From contig NC_092573.1 in NCBI RefSeq assembly GCF_037975245.1, forward strand, positions 1,794,001 to 1,858,000: 64,000 nt of DNA. The letters are read 5' to 3'. Every line of letters begins with the position of its first letter. Positions within the stretch are counted from its first letter, which is position 1. The notes under the pieces are model-generated. The model did no database searches. It was not told the DNA's origin and saw only the letters and a list, made by a program, of their open reading frames with translations. Made by a program: the position numbers and the translations under genes. Shown here one piece after another: positions 44,854-56,376 of this stretch. This DNA is from Apostichopus japonicus (taxonomy: Eukaryota > Echinodermata > Holothuroidea > Aspidochirotida > Stichopodidae).

Positions 44854-46306
44854 ATATAAGAAGGCAAACATCACATGCATGAATGACCTCCGGCCCGTGG
44901 CCCTGACTTCTGTTGCGATGAAATCCTGCGAGCGCATTGTGTTTAGGTACATGAAACCCTTAGTGAGTGAACACCTTGATCCGCTGCAATTTGCTCATCG
45001 TGCAAAGCGCAATACTGAGGACGCAATTCTTTATTGCTTAGAGAAAGTGTATTCCCATCTGGAAAAGTCAAATGCAGGTCATTCTGCTAGAATTATGTAT
45101 TTTGACTTTTCCTCTGCATTCAACACCATCCAACCACATGTTTTGGTACATAAGTTGCTAAACATGAACGTCCCGCATAACCTGGTCACATGGTTATTCA
45201 GTTATCTCACTAATTGGTCGCAGTATGTTAGGATCAACCAGTCCAACTGTGTGTCCAACACATTAGTTTCGAGCACTGGTGCACCACAGGGAACTGTTCT
45301 TGCCCCGTTTTTATTCACTGTTTATACTTCAGATGCTAGATCATCACATGACAGCTGCCCTCTAATTAAATTTGCTGATGATACTGCATTAGTGGGTTTG
45401 ATTACAAGAGATGATGGAGGTGAATATTTGTCTCAAATAAATTGGTTTGTAGACTACTGTGATCAAAATTTCCTTGAGCTTAACATGGAGAAGACAAAGG
45501 AAATGGTGATTGATTTTAGGAAAGGAGATCATGAACCTCCTCCTTTTGTTATCAAAGACCTGGCTGTAAACCGTGTCTCGTCCTATAAGTACCTTGGCGT
45601 AGTTTTGGATGATCCGCTGAATTGGCATGACCACATTGATTATTTGGTAAGACGGATCAATCCAAAACTCTATTGCTTGCGGAAATTGAACACCTTCAAC
45701 ATCAGTAGAAACATTCTTTCTATTTTCTAGAATTCTGTGATTTTAAGTGTGTGGTCATATTGCATTAATTGTTGGGGAGGTAATGTCAATGGTACCGACA
45801 GAAAATGGATAGATTCTATTATAAGCCAAGTCAGTCGCATCCTAGGCGAACGTCAGCAGTCAGTGAACACGTCATATCATCTTCACCTTCAAAGTAAACT
45901 TGCTGGGGTTCTCAACAACAGTAGCCACCCTCTACACATTAATTTGGAAAGTGCAATAATACCCCGCAGTGGGCGGATGAGACTACCCCGTGCCGTTACG
46001 AATCGTTACAAATCCTCCTTTATCCCTCGTTGTATTAAACTTCATAATGAATCTTTTACTTGTTAGGTCAGTAATCTTGCTCATTGTGCAATCCAATGTT
46101 TCACAAGTATCTCTGGTGCTGTTTTACTGTATTTTGTATTTTACCGTTTTTACGTATCTTGCCAGCTTTGTTTTAAGTCTTATGTCTTAGTATTTGAGAG
46201 TTTGATATATTTTGTGTGTATTTTATGTACTGTACGTATGTTTTATATTGTGAGCAATCAATTGCCCAGCTTGGGATGCAATAAAGAGAATCTGAATCTG
46301 AATCTT
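44852..46306 (+). pseudogene. 5'-truncated LINE (CR1/Rex1-like) reverse transcriptase with one stop codon
   Basis: Open frame from the truncation at about 44852 through 46066, broken only by TAG at 45728-45730. RT motifs: KKANITCMNDLRPVALTSV, MYFDFSSAFNTIQPHVLVHK, GAPQGTVLAPFLFTVYTSD, the catalytic KFADDTALVG, LELNMEKTKEMVIDFR and YKYLGVVLDD; then a typical C-terminus ending RCIKLHNESFTC. The 3' UTR ends in GCAATAAAGAGAATC followed by short GAATCT repeats, a tail type used by CR1/L2-like elements. It lies in sense in the intron between TRPM exons C and D. The ADD catalytic triad is intact, and loss of function needs only the truncation and the single stop. Confidence 0.93.
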
Positions 46307-46342
46307 CTCTTATCTACGGTTGAAATATTTTTTTATCTGTAG

Positions 46343-46467
46343 GTGTCGGCATTCACGTTGGAGATGCCCTCAACAACCATTCGGTGAAGATGAGGGGCCG
46401 GATCACCACAATCGGGATGTGCTCCTGGGGAGTCTTAAACAAACAAGAGAATTTCCTCGGGAGAAAT
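46343..46467 (+). CDS. TRPM exon D
   Basis: Acceptor TTTTTTTATCTGTAG, donor GAAAT|GTACGG. It encodes VGIHVGDALNNHSVKMRGRI, TTIGMCSWGVLNKQENFLGRN. It corresponds to the TRPM7 stretch with H-V-G-D-A-L and the C-T-I-G-I-A-P-W-G-V motif. It starts only 36 bases after the LINE tail, so the LINE inserted very close to this exon's acceptor. Confidence 0.95.
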
Positions 46468-47634
46468 GTACGGTGACTTCTCTATCGTTAAATTTATGAC
46501 TGACTCTTGAATGGAAGGAATTTATAAAGTTGTTAAGCAATATTTGTCAGGATTATGAGCTTGAAACAGGTACCCAAACATTATCTCATCCATAATAAAA
46601 ACAACAACACACAGTATATATAATTCACAACTTTCGTGAACTATGTTGGTCATATGGGAAGAATTTCTACTGTTTTCCATATCTTGAAATGCGTAGCTAT
46701 ATGAAGGAAAAAACTATTATTAATGTCTATGATCATTTTAGTTTGATGTTAAATTGGGTTTGGTTTGAGTGCATTACCATGCAACTGTGATACCCATTTC
46801 ACTAGACAGATCATCATTTTAGATAAAGGTGACTGTTGGCTTGTTTGGTTCTCCCTTAATACTGTATGTTAAAGTCTGCATTGGGTGTCAAGGTGCTCTC
46901 CAAGCAAAGTAACATAGGCTTCTGTCATATCAGTCCTATCTAATTACACAAAACTCGACAAGCAGTCTCTGACAGCAGATTATATGTTGATCACTTGAAG
47001 AAATATACAATTTCGTTCCCAATTATTAAAGAAGAGCTCTTTTGAACTTTGAAGTTTCAAGCAAGACTGACTGTTTCAAGCACCTTAACATGTGCACTTA
47101 ACAGGTAACACTGCACATGTGAAATTTTGATCTCGTCAATCACCCCGGGTACAGTATGTGTATACAAGGTCAACCGATGTGTTCCCGTGTTTGTGAGCGA
47201 TGATCATGTTACTTCACTCTGTGATATCTGTAAACATTACATATATCACACATTAGGACCGATATCACAGCGCCCTCTGTGGCAATGCTGGTGAGCCCCG
47301 TATGTAAGATATAAGATGAGAGATGTTCGAGACAACAGCTAATTCCATTTTGCAAATTGTATGCTCTCATCAATGGAAGTTTCTCCTCCTTTTGTGAATC
47401 GCAAGTTTTTTTTTGGCCTTCCGAATTAGCCAGGTGAATTCGAATATAGATTTCATGTCTTTTAAATACAAATGAGTTTTCCCATTTTCAGGCTTTGGGC
47501 TGTAAGACCTGTGACATTTTCAAACATCTGTTAATTGCGTATTTTGTGAATTACGTATATGTATATTATAGTATCGCTGGTATATATCGTTGGTTGACAG
47601 ATCTACTTTGACGTTGTCGTTTATTCACTTTTAG

Positions 47635-47806
47635 CGTGTTACCTCTTATCACTCCGTGGCATGCCCCATCTCCAAAGGTTTCAAGCTCAACAGCCATCAC
47701 ACACACTTCCTCTTCGTGGATAACGGCACCCTCAGCCAATCAGGGGCAGAGATTGAACTCCGGCAAAAGTTTGAGAAACACATCTCGCAACAGAGGTTGA
47801 ACTCAC
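47635..47806 (+). CDS. TRPM exon E
   Basis: Acceptor CACTTTTAG, donor ACTCAC|GTGAGT. It encodes RVTSYHSVACPISKGFKLNS, HHTHFLFVDNGTLSQSGAEI then ELRQKFEKHISQQRLNS. The H-S/T-H-F-x-x-V-D-(N/D)-G-T motif and the E-x-x-L-R-x-x-(L/F)-E-K helix are conserved in the family. Confidence 0.96.
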
Positions 47807-48316
47807 GTGAGTAGAATGTTACACATTGTTTACGATAAATTTAGTAAAAGTTGTTTTTTTTCTTTTTTTTCTCATTTTTGTTTGGAATGTTTTTATTTCA
47901 ACCTTACTTTTTTGTTTTTTTATGGTTGACTACCAGGTTAAATGAGTGTAATACCAACACGGTAACGTTGGTAAAATGAAGAAGGTTTATCACTTCTATA
48001 AAGCATGAGAATACAGCAGACAAAATATTTACATCAGTATAATGTTTCTGAGAGGTCTATGGTTGTGAATATACCAAAATAAGGATTGTGAATTTGTTGT
48101 GATTTTAACAACAAGCGATTCAGTTTGTTGTCGTCTTTTTGTGTGATTCTACTGGTTTGAGATTTGTATTGCATTTGTAGTTGCAACTGTTAGATGAGTC
48201 ATACGGCAGTGGAATATGGCAGTTTGGGTGACCATTATTTGATTTCTTTTATTAGCATATATTAGGGGGTGACACTGATGATCTTTAAACTGTTTGTTTT
48301 CAAATAACTTTTACAG

Positions 48317-48485
48317 AAGAGAGGGTACCAGTTGTGAGCGTTATCATCGAGGGGGGACCCACAGCAATAAGAACAGTACTCACCAATATTTCCGCTCATC
48401 CCCGAATACCAGTCGTGGTCTTTGATGGGACAGGAAGAGCAGCAGACATTCTAGCGTTCGCACAAAAGTATAGCGATGAACAGGG
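48317..48485 (+). CDS. TRPM exon F (homology region 2)
   Basis: Acceptor ATAACTTTTACAG, donor CAGGG|GTAAGA. It encodes ERVPVVSVIIEGGPTAIRTV and PRIPVVVFDGTGRAADILAF. V-P-V-V-x-(V/L)-I-x-E-G-G-P and V-V-V-x-(E/D)-G-(T/S)-G-R-A-A-D are among the most conserved TRPM segments and are intact. Confidence 0.97.
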
Positions 48486-49187
48486 GTAAGAGCGTCTCTT
48501 CAAACAGAATTTTGCACAGATTTTTACACTTTTTCGATATTTTTTGGGTACCATCGTCCTTTGGTAACTTTCAGTTTCAGATAGCTTAGCTAGTCAAGTC
48601 TCATTTCCAAAAACGATAGATATTGAAAATGTTTGAAAAGTAATAATTTTCAGTTTTGCATGCTAGATTGGTTCTCAAATGCACGAATGGCTCGATAGCA
48701 TGGTATTTGGAATCTTGACATGATAATTAATTTAGCTTGCCATGCGCATTCTGATGTTGAGTATTGCCTAGACTACTTTGGTTTTAACAATTATGGTAAA
48801 CTGGCAAACCAAATTGGATAGGATGCTGCCTAATTGTCTCCTTGCATGGAGTTGCACATTTAAACCATACGTTGTCATGGAGATGACTATTTTTTGGTGT
48901 TGTCTGATTGAGTAGCACAAAACAATTTTGTATTGTTCTACAAGGTCACAGAAAAACAGCTATTTGAGATTGATGGCGCTTTTCTTGCAATTTTCCATAA
49001 CAACTGTTTATATTCCAAATCTGCAGTTGCCCACATCGAGAAGCCCTTCTAAACTCTGTTGTAAAATTAACTTTTAATAAAAAAAGTAGGAATTATTAAT
49101 GATCCATTTTTCATTTTGTTTGATTGCTAATTTTTTTTTGGCCTGGGCTCGGTTATGTTTGAGTTTGTTCTTATTTATTTATTTCAG

Positions 49188-49311
49188 GTCATTGAGTGAC
49201 TCTCTGAGAGCGCAGCTACTCGAGACCATTAAACATACATTCCATTTCAACCAACAACAGGCCGAGAGTCTGTATCATGATATTATGCAGTGTATGAAGA
49301 AGAAGCAACTG
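49188..49311 (+). CDS. TRPM exon G
   Basis: Acceptor TTATTTATTTCAG, donor CAACTG|GTAAGA. It encodes SLSDSLRAQLLETIKHTFHF then NQQQAESLYHDIMQCMKKKQL. Matches the I-x-x-T-F-x-F-x-x-x-(E/Q)-A-x-x-L-x-x-x-x-M-x-C-M helix pair of TRPM7. Confidence 0.95.
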
Positions 49312-49725
49312 GTAAGAATATTTATCGCTCAAAATTTCTCTCAATTGATCTTTTTAAATGTAGTGACTAAATTGAGAGTAAAGATATTGATATGTCAAGT
49401 TTGGTTTGATTTGTTATGCTATATAATTTACAACTCCAAAATATGAGTCTCTTCTGTCTTCGTCACATTGTGTGTGTTTCATATAGTTTCCATCAGAAAT
49501 GAAAGTATTCATTTCTCATTAATATGTACTGTCTCTTATGCTAATGACAGATTGAAGCTGGTTTTTGATATAATTCTATACTTCAATGATTATTCGTGGT
49601 TTCACCAGAGTTTGTGTTATGAAATAATTTGTGTTATGTATTTAATTTTTTCAAAGAAAACAAAACTGTTAGCAAACTGCTTATCCACTAAAAGAGCCTG
49701 TGTAAGAGAATGAGTAAAAGTAAGT

Positions 49726-49837
49726 GGGTCTGACATTTTGATCCTAGCAGGATCTTCTTCAGAGGCTGAAGAAGATCCTTCAGGCTTTGAAGAAGATCCT
49801 GCTAGGATCGAAACGTCAGGCCTTCTTACTGTTACAC
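49726..49837. repeat. compact inverted repeat of the GATCCTGCTAGGATC family
   Basis: Arms 49726-49760 and about 49790-49837 share the TGACNTTTCGATCCTAGCAGG / CCTGCTAGGATCGAAACGTC sequence with the 30.6-kb inverted repeat. The loop carries an extra CTGAAGAAGATCC half-copy. It lies in the intron between TRPM exons G and H. Confidence 0.8.
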
Positions 49838-50195
49838 ATATTTAATTTTTGAAGGAGCAAACAAACTTGTGGCTGAAATTTTATTCAAACCTCAGGATTA
49901 CAAGAACTGTCCTATACCATGTGAGCTCTTCTGCACTGAGTGGGTTAATTATCCCCTTATTATAAACTATTTCCATGCTGGATGGCGGGGGGGGGGGGGG
50001 AGGGTGCCAGTCAGAACCAGCAGTACCTTGCATAACTCTTGATGCAAGGATCACTTCCCAGTTTCTTACGATGCGACCGAGCAAGCGACAGGAAAGGGAT
50101 TTTTCAAGAAGAATTCATTTTAAATTTTAAGTGGAGAGTGGTGAACAGGAAACTGAGAGGGATCTATGACATTATATTCTTTTCTTCTTTTACAG

Positions 50196-50372
50196 ATCAC
50201 AGTGTTTTGTCTCGGTGAGGATGGATTAGAAGATTTTGATTTGGCAATATTGTCCGCACTACTAAAAGCACAAAGCAGAGCTAACCCCGGAAACAAACTG
50301 AGGCTGGCCCTTGCATGGGATCGAGTGGATATCGCTAAACAACATATATTTGTCCATGGGAAAGAGTTACCG
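50196..50372 (+). CDS. TRPM exon H (homology region 3)
   Basis: Acceptor TTCTTTTACAG, donor TTACCG|GTAAGT. It encodes ITVFCLGEDGLEDFDLAILS, ALLKAQSRANPGNKLRLALA, WDRVDIAKQHIFVHGKELP. The D-x-D-x-A-I-L-(T/S)-A-L-L-K and L-x-L-A-W-(D/N)-R-V-D-I-A-K motifs are conserved in TRPM. Confidence 0.97.
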
Positions 50373-51047
50373 GTAAGTGGAATGTGAATGCCGTACACTG
50401 GGGATCATGGTATAAAAGTTGATTTAATGGAGGGAGTCATTTTTTATAGACGTGGCAGTCATGCACTGTTCCAAAAAAGGTATAACTTAAAGAAAGTCTT
50501 GAATCAGATGACCTCTAAATCTAAAAACTTTTTAAGTCTTTGTCATTTTTTCCTTTTAGAAAGTCTTCTTGCCTTTAGAATGTCTTTTTAATTAGGTTTT
50601 GCCAATGCTGTATGTAAAATTTTGACTAAATATTTCGCATAATTTTGGCCAAAACCACCAAACCGCAAACAAGAAAGGAAATTAATGAAAAATGTTTCAC
50701 CTCCTATTGGCTCTATGTGAACACACATGGACAAAATGGTTGACCTTGTTGTGAATGACTTAGACCATGATATCTCCTCAACACATAGGGAGGGTTTTTT
50801 TTTTGTTTTTTTTTTTGTTTTTGGAGGAGTTGTTTACTTTAAAGATGATGTTTAGGTTTGCTTCTCATTTAAACCATTCTCTTCTAGATCATATTCACAG
50901 TTTTCATTTTTCATTCTCCTCTTTTTCAAATATAAAATAATCTCTGGGTTGAAAATTTGCATGCGTAACAGAAATTTCAATCCGTCTCAGATTTTTGTCG
51001 TAAGTTGTGAGTTTTCTTCTCGATCATGTCATCTAATCTCATTGCAG

Positions 51048-51182
51048 GAAAGCATTCTGGAGCAGGCCATGTTCGAGGCTCTTGCAAATAACCAGGTGGA
51101 CTTTGTGAAACTCTTGAAAGATAATGGGGTCAACATGCACAAATTTCTGACCATTGCAAGGTTGGAAGAGCTCTACAATGCT
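51048..51182 (+). CDS. TRPM exon I
   Basis: Acceptor CTCATTGCAG, donor AATGCT|GTAAGT. It encodes [45 protein letters not shown]. Near-identical in wording to the TRPM1/3/6/7 segment containing L-E-Q-A-M-x-(D/E)-A-L and N-G-V-(S/N)-M-H-K-F-L-T-I, the clearest evidence for alpha-type identity on the cytoplasmic side. Confidence 0.97.
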
Positions 51183-51217
51183 GTAAGTCTTTTATGATAA
51201 AATGAAATGACATTATA

Positions 51218-51375
51218 ATGCATAGAGTGAGTACCCCAAACCAAACAGCTTGAATTACATGACAGTGCATGGAGTGAGTACACTGAACCTAACAGCGTGA
51301 ATTACATGACAGTGCATGGAGTGAGTACCCCGAACCTAGCAGCGTAAATTACATCTCAGTGTAGGAGTGTGAGTA
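51218..51375 (+). repeat. 47-bp minisatellite, about 3.3 copies
   Basis: Units of GTGCATGGAGTGAGTAC followed by C-rich AACC(T/A)A(A/G)CAGCGTGAATTACA repeat between TRPM exons I and J. Units differ by a few substitutions. Confidence 0.88.
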
Positions 51376-51458
51376 CCCTAGATTTAACGGATTGACTTAC
51401 TTGAATTGCTGGGTTGTGGTAAAATATTTTACTCTGCCTCATATCTTTTCTTTTGCAG

Positions 51459-51509
51459 ACCTCTGGTCCACCAAATACATTGAGATATCTTATATATGAT
51501 GTGCGAAAG
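51459..51509 (+). CDS. TRPM exon J (51-nt exon)
   Basis: Acceptor TTTTCTTTTGCAG, donor CGAAAG|GTAACT. It encodes TSGPPNTLRYLIYDVRK, matching the G-P-(T/x)-N-x-(L/M)-x-x-L-(V/I)-x-D-V-(K/R) segment of TRPM7. In phase at both ends, so skipping it would keep the frame. Confidence 0.92.
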
Positions 51510-53086
51510 GTAACTTTCCTACCAGTATCTTCAGTTGAAAGAGGAACCTTATATGTACAGAATTGTGTCAGCTTGGAGAGCACTGTCTAAATTCTCAGTC
51601 ATCCCTGCTTGACATAGCCATTACAATTTTGTTGTACCAGGCCTAGAGCTTTCCTGGTTATCAATCAACCAGAACTGAAAAAAAAAACTTCACCACATTA
51701 TCTGAGATTATTAATTCCAGTAGGAACTCCTTAAGTTCCCAAAACTTACTTTGAAAATGTTGTGTTAGTGCTATTTCAAAATTTCCATTCATTGATGTTG
51801 AAGGAGGTATTTACTTAGCATTTATAAGTTACGTAAAACTTTGTAGTTTCATGGAGTTTATTCCCCTTATTAAATGTGCTGACAATGTTGTGGATCTGTG
51901 TGCAAAACTTGCTATACAGCATTGCAGTTTTGTAGCAAGTTGTTCCATTTTTTTTGGGGTGTGTGTGGTATCTTGGTATACCAGAGATAATATTCTGTGG
52001 TGTGTTGTATCGTGTATACTCTGGTTTTTAATTTTACATTTAAGTATTGTTATTGGATGTCATTGATCAGTGTCATTTATATACTAGAATATAACAATTT
52101 ATGTCACTGCTTGTACTTTAAACATTACAGTACTTTACGGTGTACATTCTGATCACACAATGTACCCTCAAGTAACATTACTTGGTTCCACTGTTTAGAA
52201 ATCCTGATCCTTTCCAAGTTTTGTAAAAGGAAACAGAGAGAGCGAACGAAATCAGTTAACTGTGAATTCTGCTATAATGCTACATTAAAGTCTTAACGAT
52301 CTTAAACTTTCTCTACCCGACAAATTACTTTAGTAAATATACCCAGGCTAAAAGAATAATCTTTCTTTGTGGTGAGAAAACCTGAGTCTATGGAAAGATG
52401 TTTTCATTGTGAAAGAATGGTCCTGACATACATGTATTAACAGAGCTTACTCATGAACATAGAAAAAAAAAAGAAAACTGTCATTGACATCATTTATTTC
52501 CATCATCAATTAAATACAAGAATGTTGAGCGTAACATTTTTAAGCTCACAGAAAGCACAATACAATATAGAGACAACATTCGTTGAATGGATATATATGT
52601 AGATAAATCAAGATTTAATGGAAATGGAGAAAAAAAGAAGCAAAATGCTTATAAAACTGTGATAGGATCACAGATAATAAAAGATTGGACTTCAGTCATT
52701 GATCTTAAGAGCAATGAACTATGCCAGTAGGGTAATGCTACCAACTTGTGTATAAAGTTGAGTCTCTCTTATCTCGAGTTAGGAACAAGATAATGAGATG
52801 GGGCATTATCTGATCTGACTACAGAAAATATTTATCTCTTTAATGTTAGTGTTTACATCATCTGCCACCAGAAATATTCATTTAAAAGTAGACACTTTAA
52901 AGATGATGTCCCGGTGACGTTAGAAATATAGATTGCAACGTTTGAGAAGATGGAAGAAATAAGCTGCCATTGTTAAATTGACTTCCTATCATTCTTGTGT
53001 GCAACACTGGTTACCTTTAAATGTGTTATATATGTTTGTGCTGTTTCTTGAGTCCAAATTTTTTTCCCCTTCCTCTCCGTTTTCAG
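51510..53086. other. TRPM intron without recognised content
   Basis: AT-rich intron between exons J and K. I see no repeat family or coding segment in it. Confidence 0.5.
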
Positions 53087-53215
53087 CACGGCAAGCAGAG
53101 CATGAGGTATAATCTCTATGACATTGGTATGGTCGTCGAGAATCTTATGGGTGGGACATATTCCTCATCTTACACCTCGCGGAAATACAAAGTGCAATAT
53201 ACGTCCATGAGAAAG
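53087..53215 (+). CDS. TRPM exon K
   Basis: Acceptor CTCTCCGTTTTCAG, donor AGAAAG|GTGAGG. It encodes HGKQSMRYNLYDIGMVVENL, MGGTYSSSYTSRKYKVQYTS, MRK. Matches the I-D-I-G-x-V-(I/V)-E-(Y/N)-L-M-G-G-T-Y element of alpha TRPMs. Confidence 0.96.
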
Positions 53216-54404
53216 GTGAGGGAACCCAGTCCAGTGTGACACGAACGAGGATATTATTTTGGTATATTTTTCGCTTTATCCATTCGAGCTGGAAAAGAGA
53301 TATTTAGTCTAGGAAGAAACAAAGAGGGGACAATTTTCCTGTACATTGTATTGGTTTTAGAAAGACAACATGATAAAATGTAAAATACCAACATGCTAAA
53401 ATGCTGTCTTTGCAAATATCTATCACTGGCACAATCTTGATGTGACTGTCTTTGTTGAATTTTTCTGAATCTCACATCTTAGTACAATTCAGTTTTCAAA
53501 ATTGATTAAATCGGACAGATATAAGTGTGAAAGTAGTAATTCGAGAAACCTCTATTTGCTGTTTATGAGGGAGTATTGTCATGTGAGTATCCTTTTGTTT
53601 TATCTTTTTTAAGTTTTTTTTTTTACATAGCAACCTTCAACTCAATGTTCATTATTAAGTAAATAACTTAAACATTTAGAATTTAAGAATATTTTTTAAG
53701 CTGTCTAGAGCAGCATATCACCTAACGACAAACCCAGAGGCACCATTCATGATTCCGCAGGGTCAAGGTTTCTTGAATTTTTGAGTGACACTGCAGCCAG
53801 ATAAAGATAGAACTGAATAAATACCTACAAAGCCATATTTTCAGTGGCACTTGTAGTTAGTTTGATTTCTCCTGTGAAAATGTGTTGTCTTTCTTTTCTT
53901 GTTTTTCTTTTCATATGATTTATTCTTTTCATAACTGTCCATATTGTCCATCGCCACCCATCGTCTATTAGTTTGATCCATATATAGCAAAACTTGTCTC
54001 CTATTTCAGTCTGTGCAACCTGTTTATTTGTTTGTAAACCATGTGACTGTATCTTAAACCTAAACCCTGCTATCGTCAAAACCTATTGGTGCATTAATAT
54101 TTGTAGGTATTGAAAGGGTAAGCAACATTTCTCCGTTGCTTCAAATTCATAACTTTCCTGGTTTGAATCCAGCCTGCGCAGAACTAGGGACAAATCTGAT
54201 GAAAAATGGGAATATTTTCTCGTTCAGTGAAGTCCAATATTCTTGAAATTTATAGGGTCTTCAAATCCTGAAAAGATAAAAAACTTGGATTTATTTATGA
54301 GATAAAACACTCTTGCTATTACTTTGTGACATTGTCAACATTATTTCTCTTTGCATAAATTCTCATTTTTGTTTTCTTTTGTTTTTACTCCTTCCCAACA
54401 ACAG

Positions 54405-54673
54405 GAATTATCTTTCAGTTTTAAACGTAACGTAGATCTCACCGAACCGAATGCAACGATTGTCAAGGAAACATTTCGCTACCCCTTCAACGAACTATTC
54501 ATTTGGTCCGTGCTCACCAACCGACATCAGATGGCCCTGTACCTATGGAAACAAGACGAAGAGGCTCTAGCTAAGGCGCTCATAGCAAGTCAGCTTTATA
54601 AAGGGATGGCAAACTCAGCTGATGAAATCAATTTGGAAAATGAGATTGCTGAAGACTTCATCAAGTGCTCTGC
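54405..54673 (+). CDS. TRPM exon L (homology region 4)
   Basis: Acceptor CCCAACAACAG, donor TCTGC|GTAAGG. It encodes a polar linker, then RYPFNELFIWSVLTNRHQMA, LYLWKQDEEALAKALIASQL and YKGMANSADEIN. F-P-(Y/F)-x-(L/F)-N-E-L-(L/F)-I-W and M-A-x-x-(L/F)-W-x-x-x-E-E are TRPM signatures. The linker before it is much shorter than the charged insert found in vertebrate TRPM1/3/7. Ends in phase 2. Confidence 0.96.
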
Positions 54674-55189
54674 GTAAGGTTGATTGTTTTAAAATATACG
54701 TCTCGGTCAGCTGTTGAAGATTTTGTTGTGTTCTTAATGAATCAGGCGTATTCTGGTCACAGCATTGACTAATTGTAGCCCTGAGAAAAGATCTACTTGA
54801 AGAGCAAGACTATTGAAGATTTTGATCAATTACTCTGTGTTAGATTTGGGGCGTTGTCCATCATTAGCTAACATACCAATGATTCACAGGTTCACTGCAG
54901 CGACCAGTTGTAATAAAGTTGTAAAATATATAAGATGGAATTGGTAAAAAGAATTCAGGTAGTCCATAGAAAAGAGTAAGAAGGGAAAAGGTAAGTTTGT
55001 CAACTAAATAATAAAATTTGAAAGCCACACCATGATATCTGGTACAGTACAGGCAGGATATTTCAGGTTGACACAAGTTCATGAGCTCATTGTTGGTTAG
55101 CTTTTTCAGATCGTATCCAAGCGACATCATTGATATAATTTATAATTTTGATCAATATGTCTGTCCATTGGTCTTTTCCCTCTAAACAG

Positions 55190-55418
55190 TGAGTTCCAAA
55201 CATTAGCATCTCAACTATTAGATCAATGCTACAAGGAAGACGATGACGTGACTTTACAGTTACTGACGGTTAAATTGGATAACTGGAGTGGTCAGACTTG
55301 TCTGAGTTTGGCTGCAGCAGCTGAACACCTCGATTTTATGGCTCATCCTTGTTGCCAGTTGCTTCTCAGTGAACTCTGGATGGGTGGTTTACGGATTAGA
55401 AAATACATCAACTTAAAG
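55190..55418 (+). CDS. TRPM exon M
   Basis: Acceptor CCCTCTAAACAG, donor TTAAAG|GTAAAT. It encodes EFQTLASQLLDQCYKEDDDV, TLQLLTVKLDNWSGQTCLSL, AHPCCQLLLSELWMGGLRIR. Contains the A-x-x-L-L-(D/E)-Q-(S/C)-(F/Y)-x-x-(D/E)-(D/E), L-x-x-W-(S/x)-x-x-T-C-L-x-L-A and L-L-(S/x)-(D/E)-(M/L)-W-M-G signatures immediately before the membrane domain. Confidence 0.97.
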
Positions 55419-55447
55419 GTAAATGTTCTTGTTATGTCAATGTCCGT

Positions 55448-55735
55448 GCCGAGTACAAGATCCTCCTCCTCATTTATAAGTGTATACATAATTCAGCACC
55501 AGCTTATCTGTCAGAGTTGCTGGAAATTAAGACACCTGGTCGTTCAACACGCTCGTCAAAGGGCATCCTTCTCAAGGTTCCTTTCACACGCCGCAAATGT
55601 TTTGCAGGCCGCTCTTTCAGCGTCGCTGGCCCCAGACTTTGGAACGCTCTCCCCGTCGACACAAGAAATTCGAAGACCATCAGAACTTTTAAAATTGCTT
55701 TGAAGACTCACTTATTTAAGAAATCATTTTTATAA
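55448..55735 (+). pseudogene. LINE reverse transcriptase C-terminal fragment
   Basis: A frame starting about 30 bases after the exon M donor gives EYKILLLIYKCIHNSAPAYL, SELLEIKTPGRSTRSSKGIL, RRKCFAGRSFSVAGPRLWNA and LPVDTRNSKTIRTFKIALKT, then HLFKKSFL and a stop at 55733. This is the standard C-terminus of L2/CR1-type LINEs. It is open to its natural stop despite being only the last ~95 codons. The sequence to about 55990 is probably its 3' UTR. Intronic and in sense with TRPM. Confidence 0.9.
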
Positions 55736-56079
55736 TTGTTTTGTTGTTCAGCGCCATTGAGTGTTTTAACAGTAATGTGTGCTTTACCAAGTGTTACCAC
55801 CTTAACCTTAACCTTAAGAAAAGCTCTGCTTCGTCCCTCAGCGGCTTTGAAATGTTTGAAGTTGATCCAAGTTTATGTAGAGTAATTCTTTTTTTCCGAC
55901 TTATTATATTTGTGATAAGTTTTTACTTCTTGTGAAGTTTGTGTAGCACATTAATGTATATCTTTATCACATTATGAGAACATTGTAATGGGTGATTCTT
56001 GTACTATGTATTCAACTAGAAGATTCCCCTGACCATTTTGACAGTAATTTTGCATGTGCCGTTTATTTGTTCTTTCTAG

Positions 56080-56286
56080 GTGATTCTAGCATTAGTTACT
56101 CCTCCAGCTATCCTTCTCTTGAGTTTCAAGAGTAAAGAAGAGCTTCTTTTGATGCCCCAGACCTTTTCGGAACATATCCAAGATGTTGAAGAGGCAGAGA
56201 AGGACAACGACGACAGCAGTTCCTCATCTTCATCTTCTGCTTCATCGTTTGCGAGGTTAAAGGACACCGAGGATTCATTCCGACAG
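56080..56286 (+). CDS. TRPM exon N (pre-S1 helix and linker)
   Basis: Acceptor TTGTTCTTTCTAG, donor CGACAG|GTACCA. It encodes VILALVTPPAILLLSFKSKE, matching the V-I-L-x-x-L-(V/x)-P-P-A-I-L-L-L pre-S1 helix of TRPM7, then an acidic stretch and a run of eight serines (AGT/TCC/TCA/TCT mixed codons, so not a simple triplet expansion). The linker to S1 is variable in the family and may be phosphorylated. Confidence 0.95.
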
Positions 56287-56376
56287 GTACCAGTCCTCAA
56301 ATTGGAACTGTATTGCACCTATTGTTCAGCATTTAGCTCTCTGTATCTCCCTGATTATCAGGGTATGTTGTGATCT

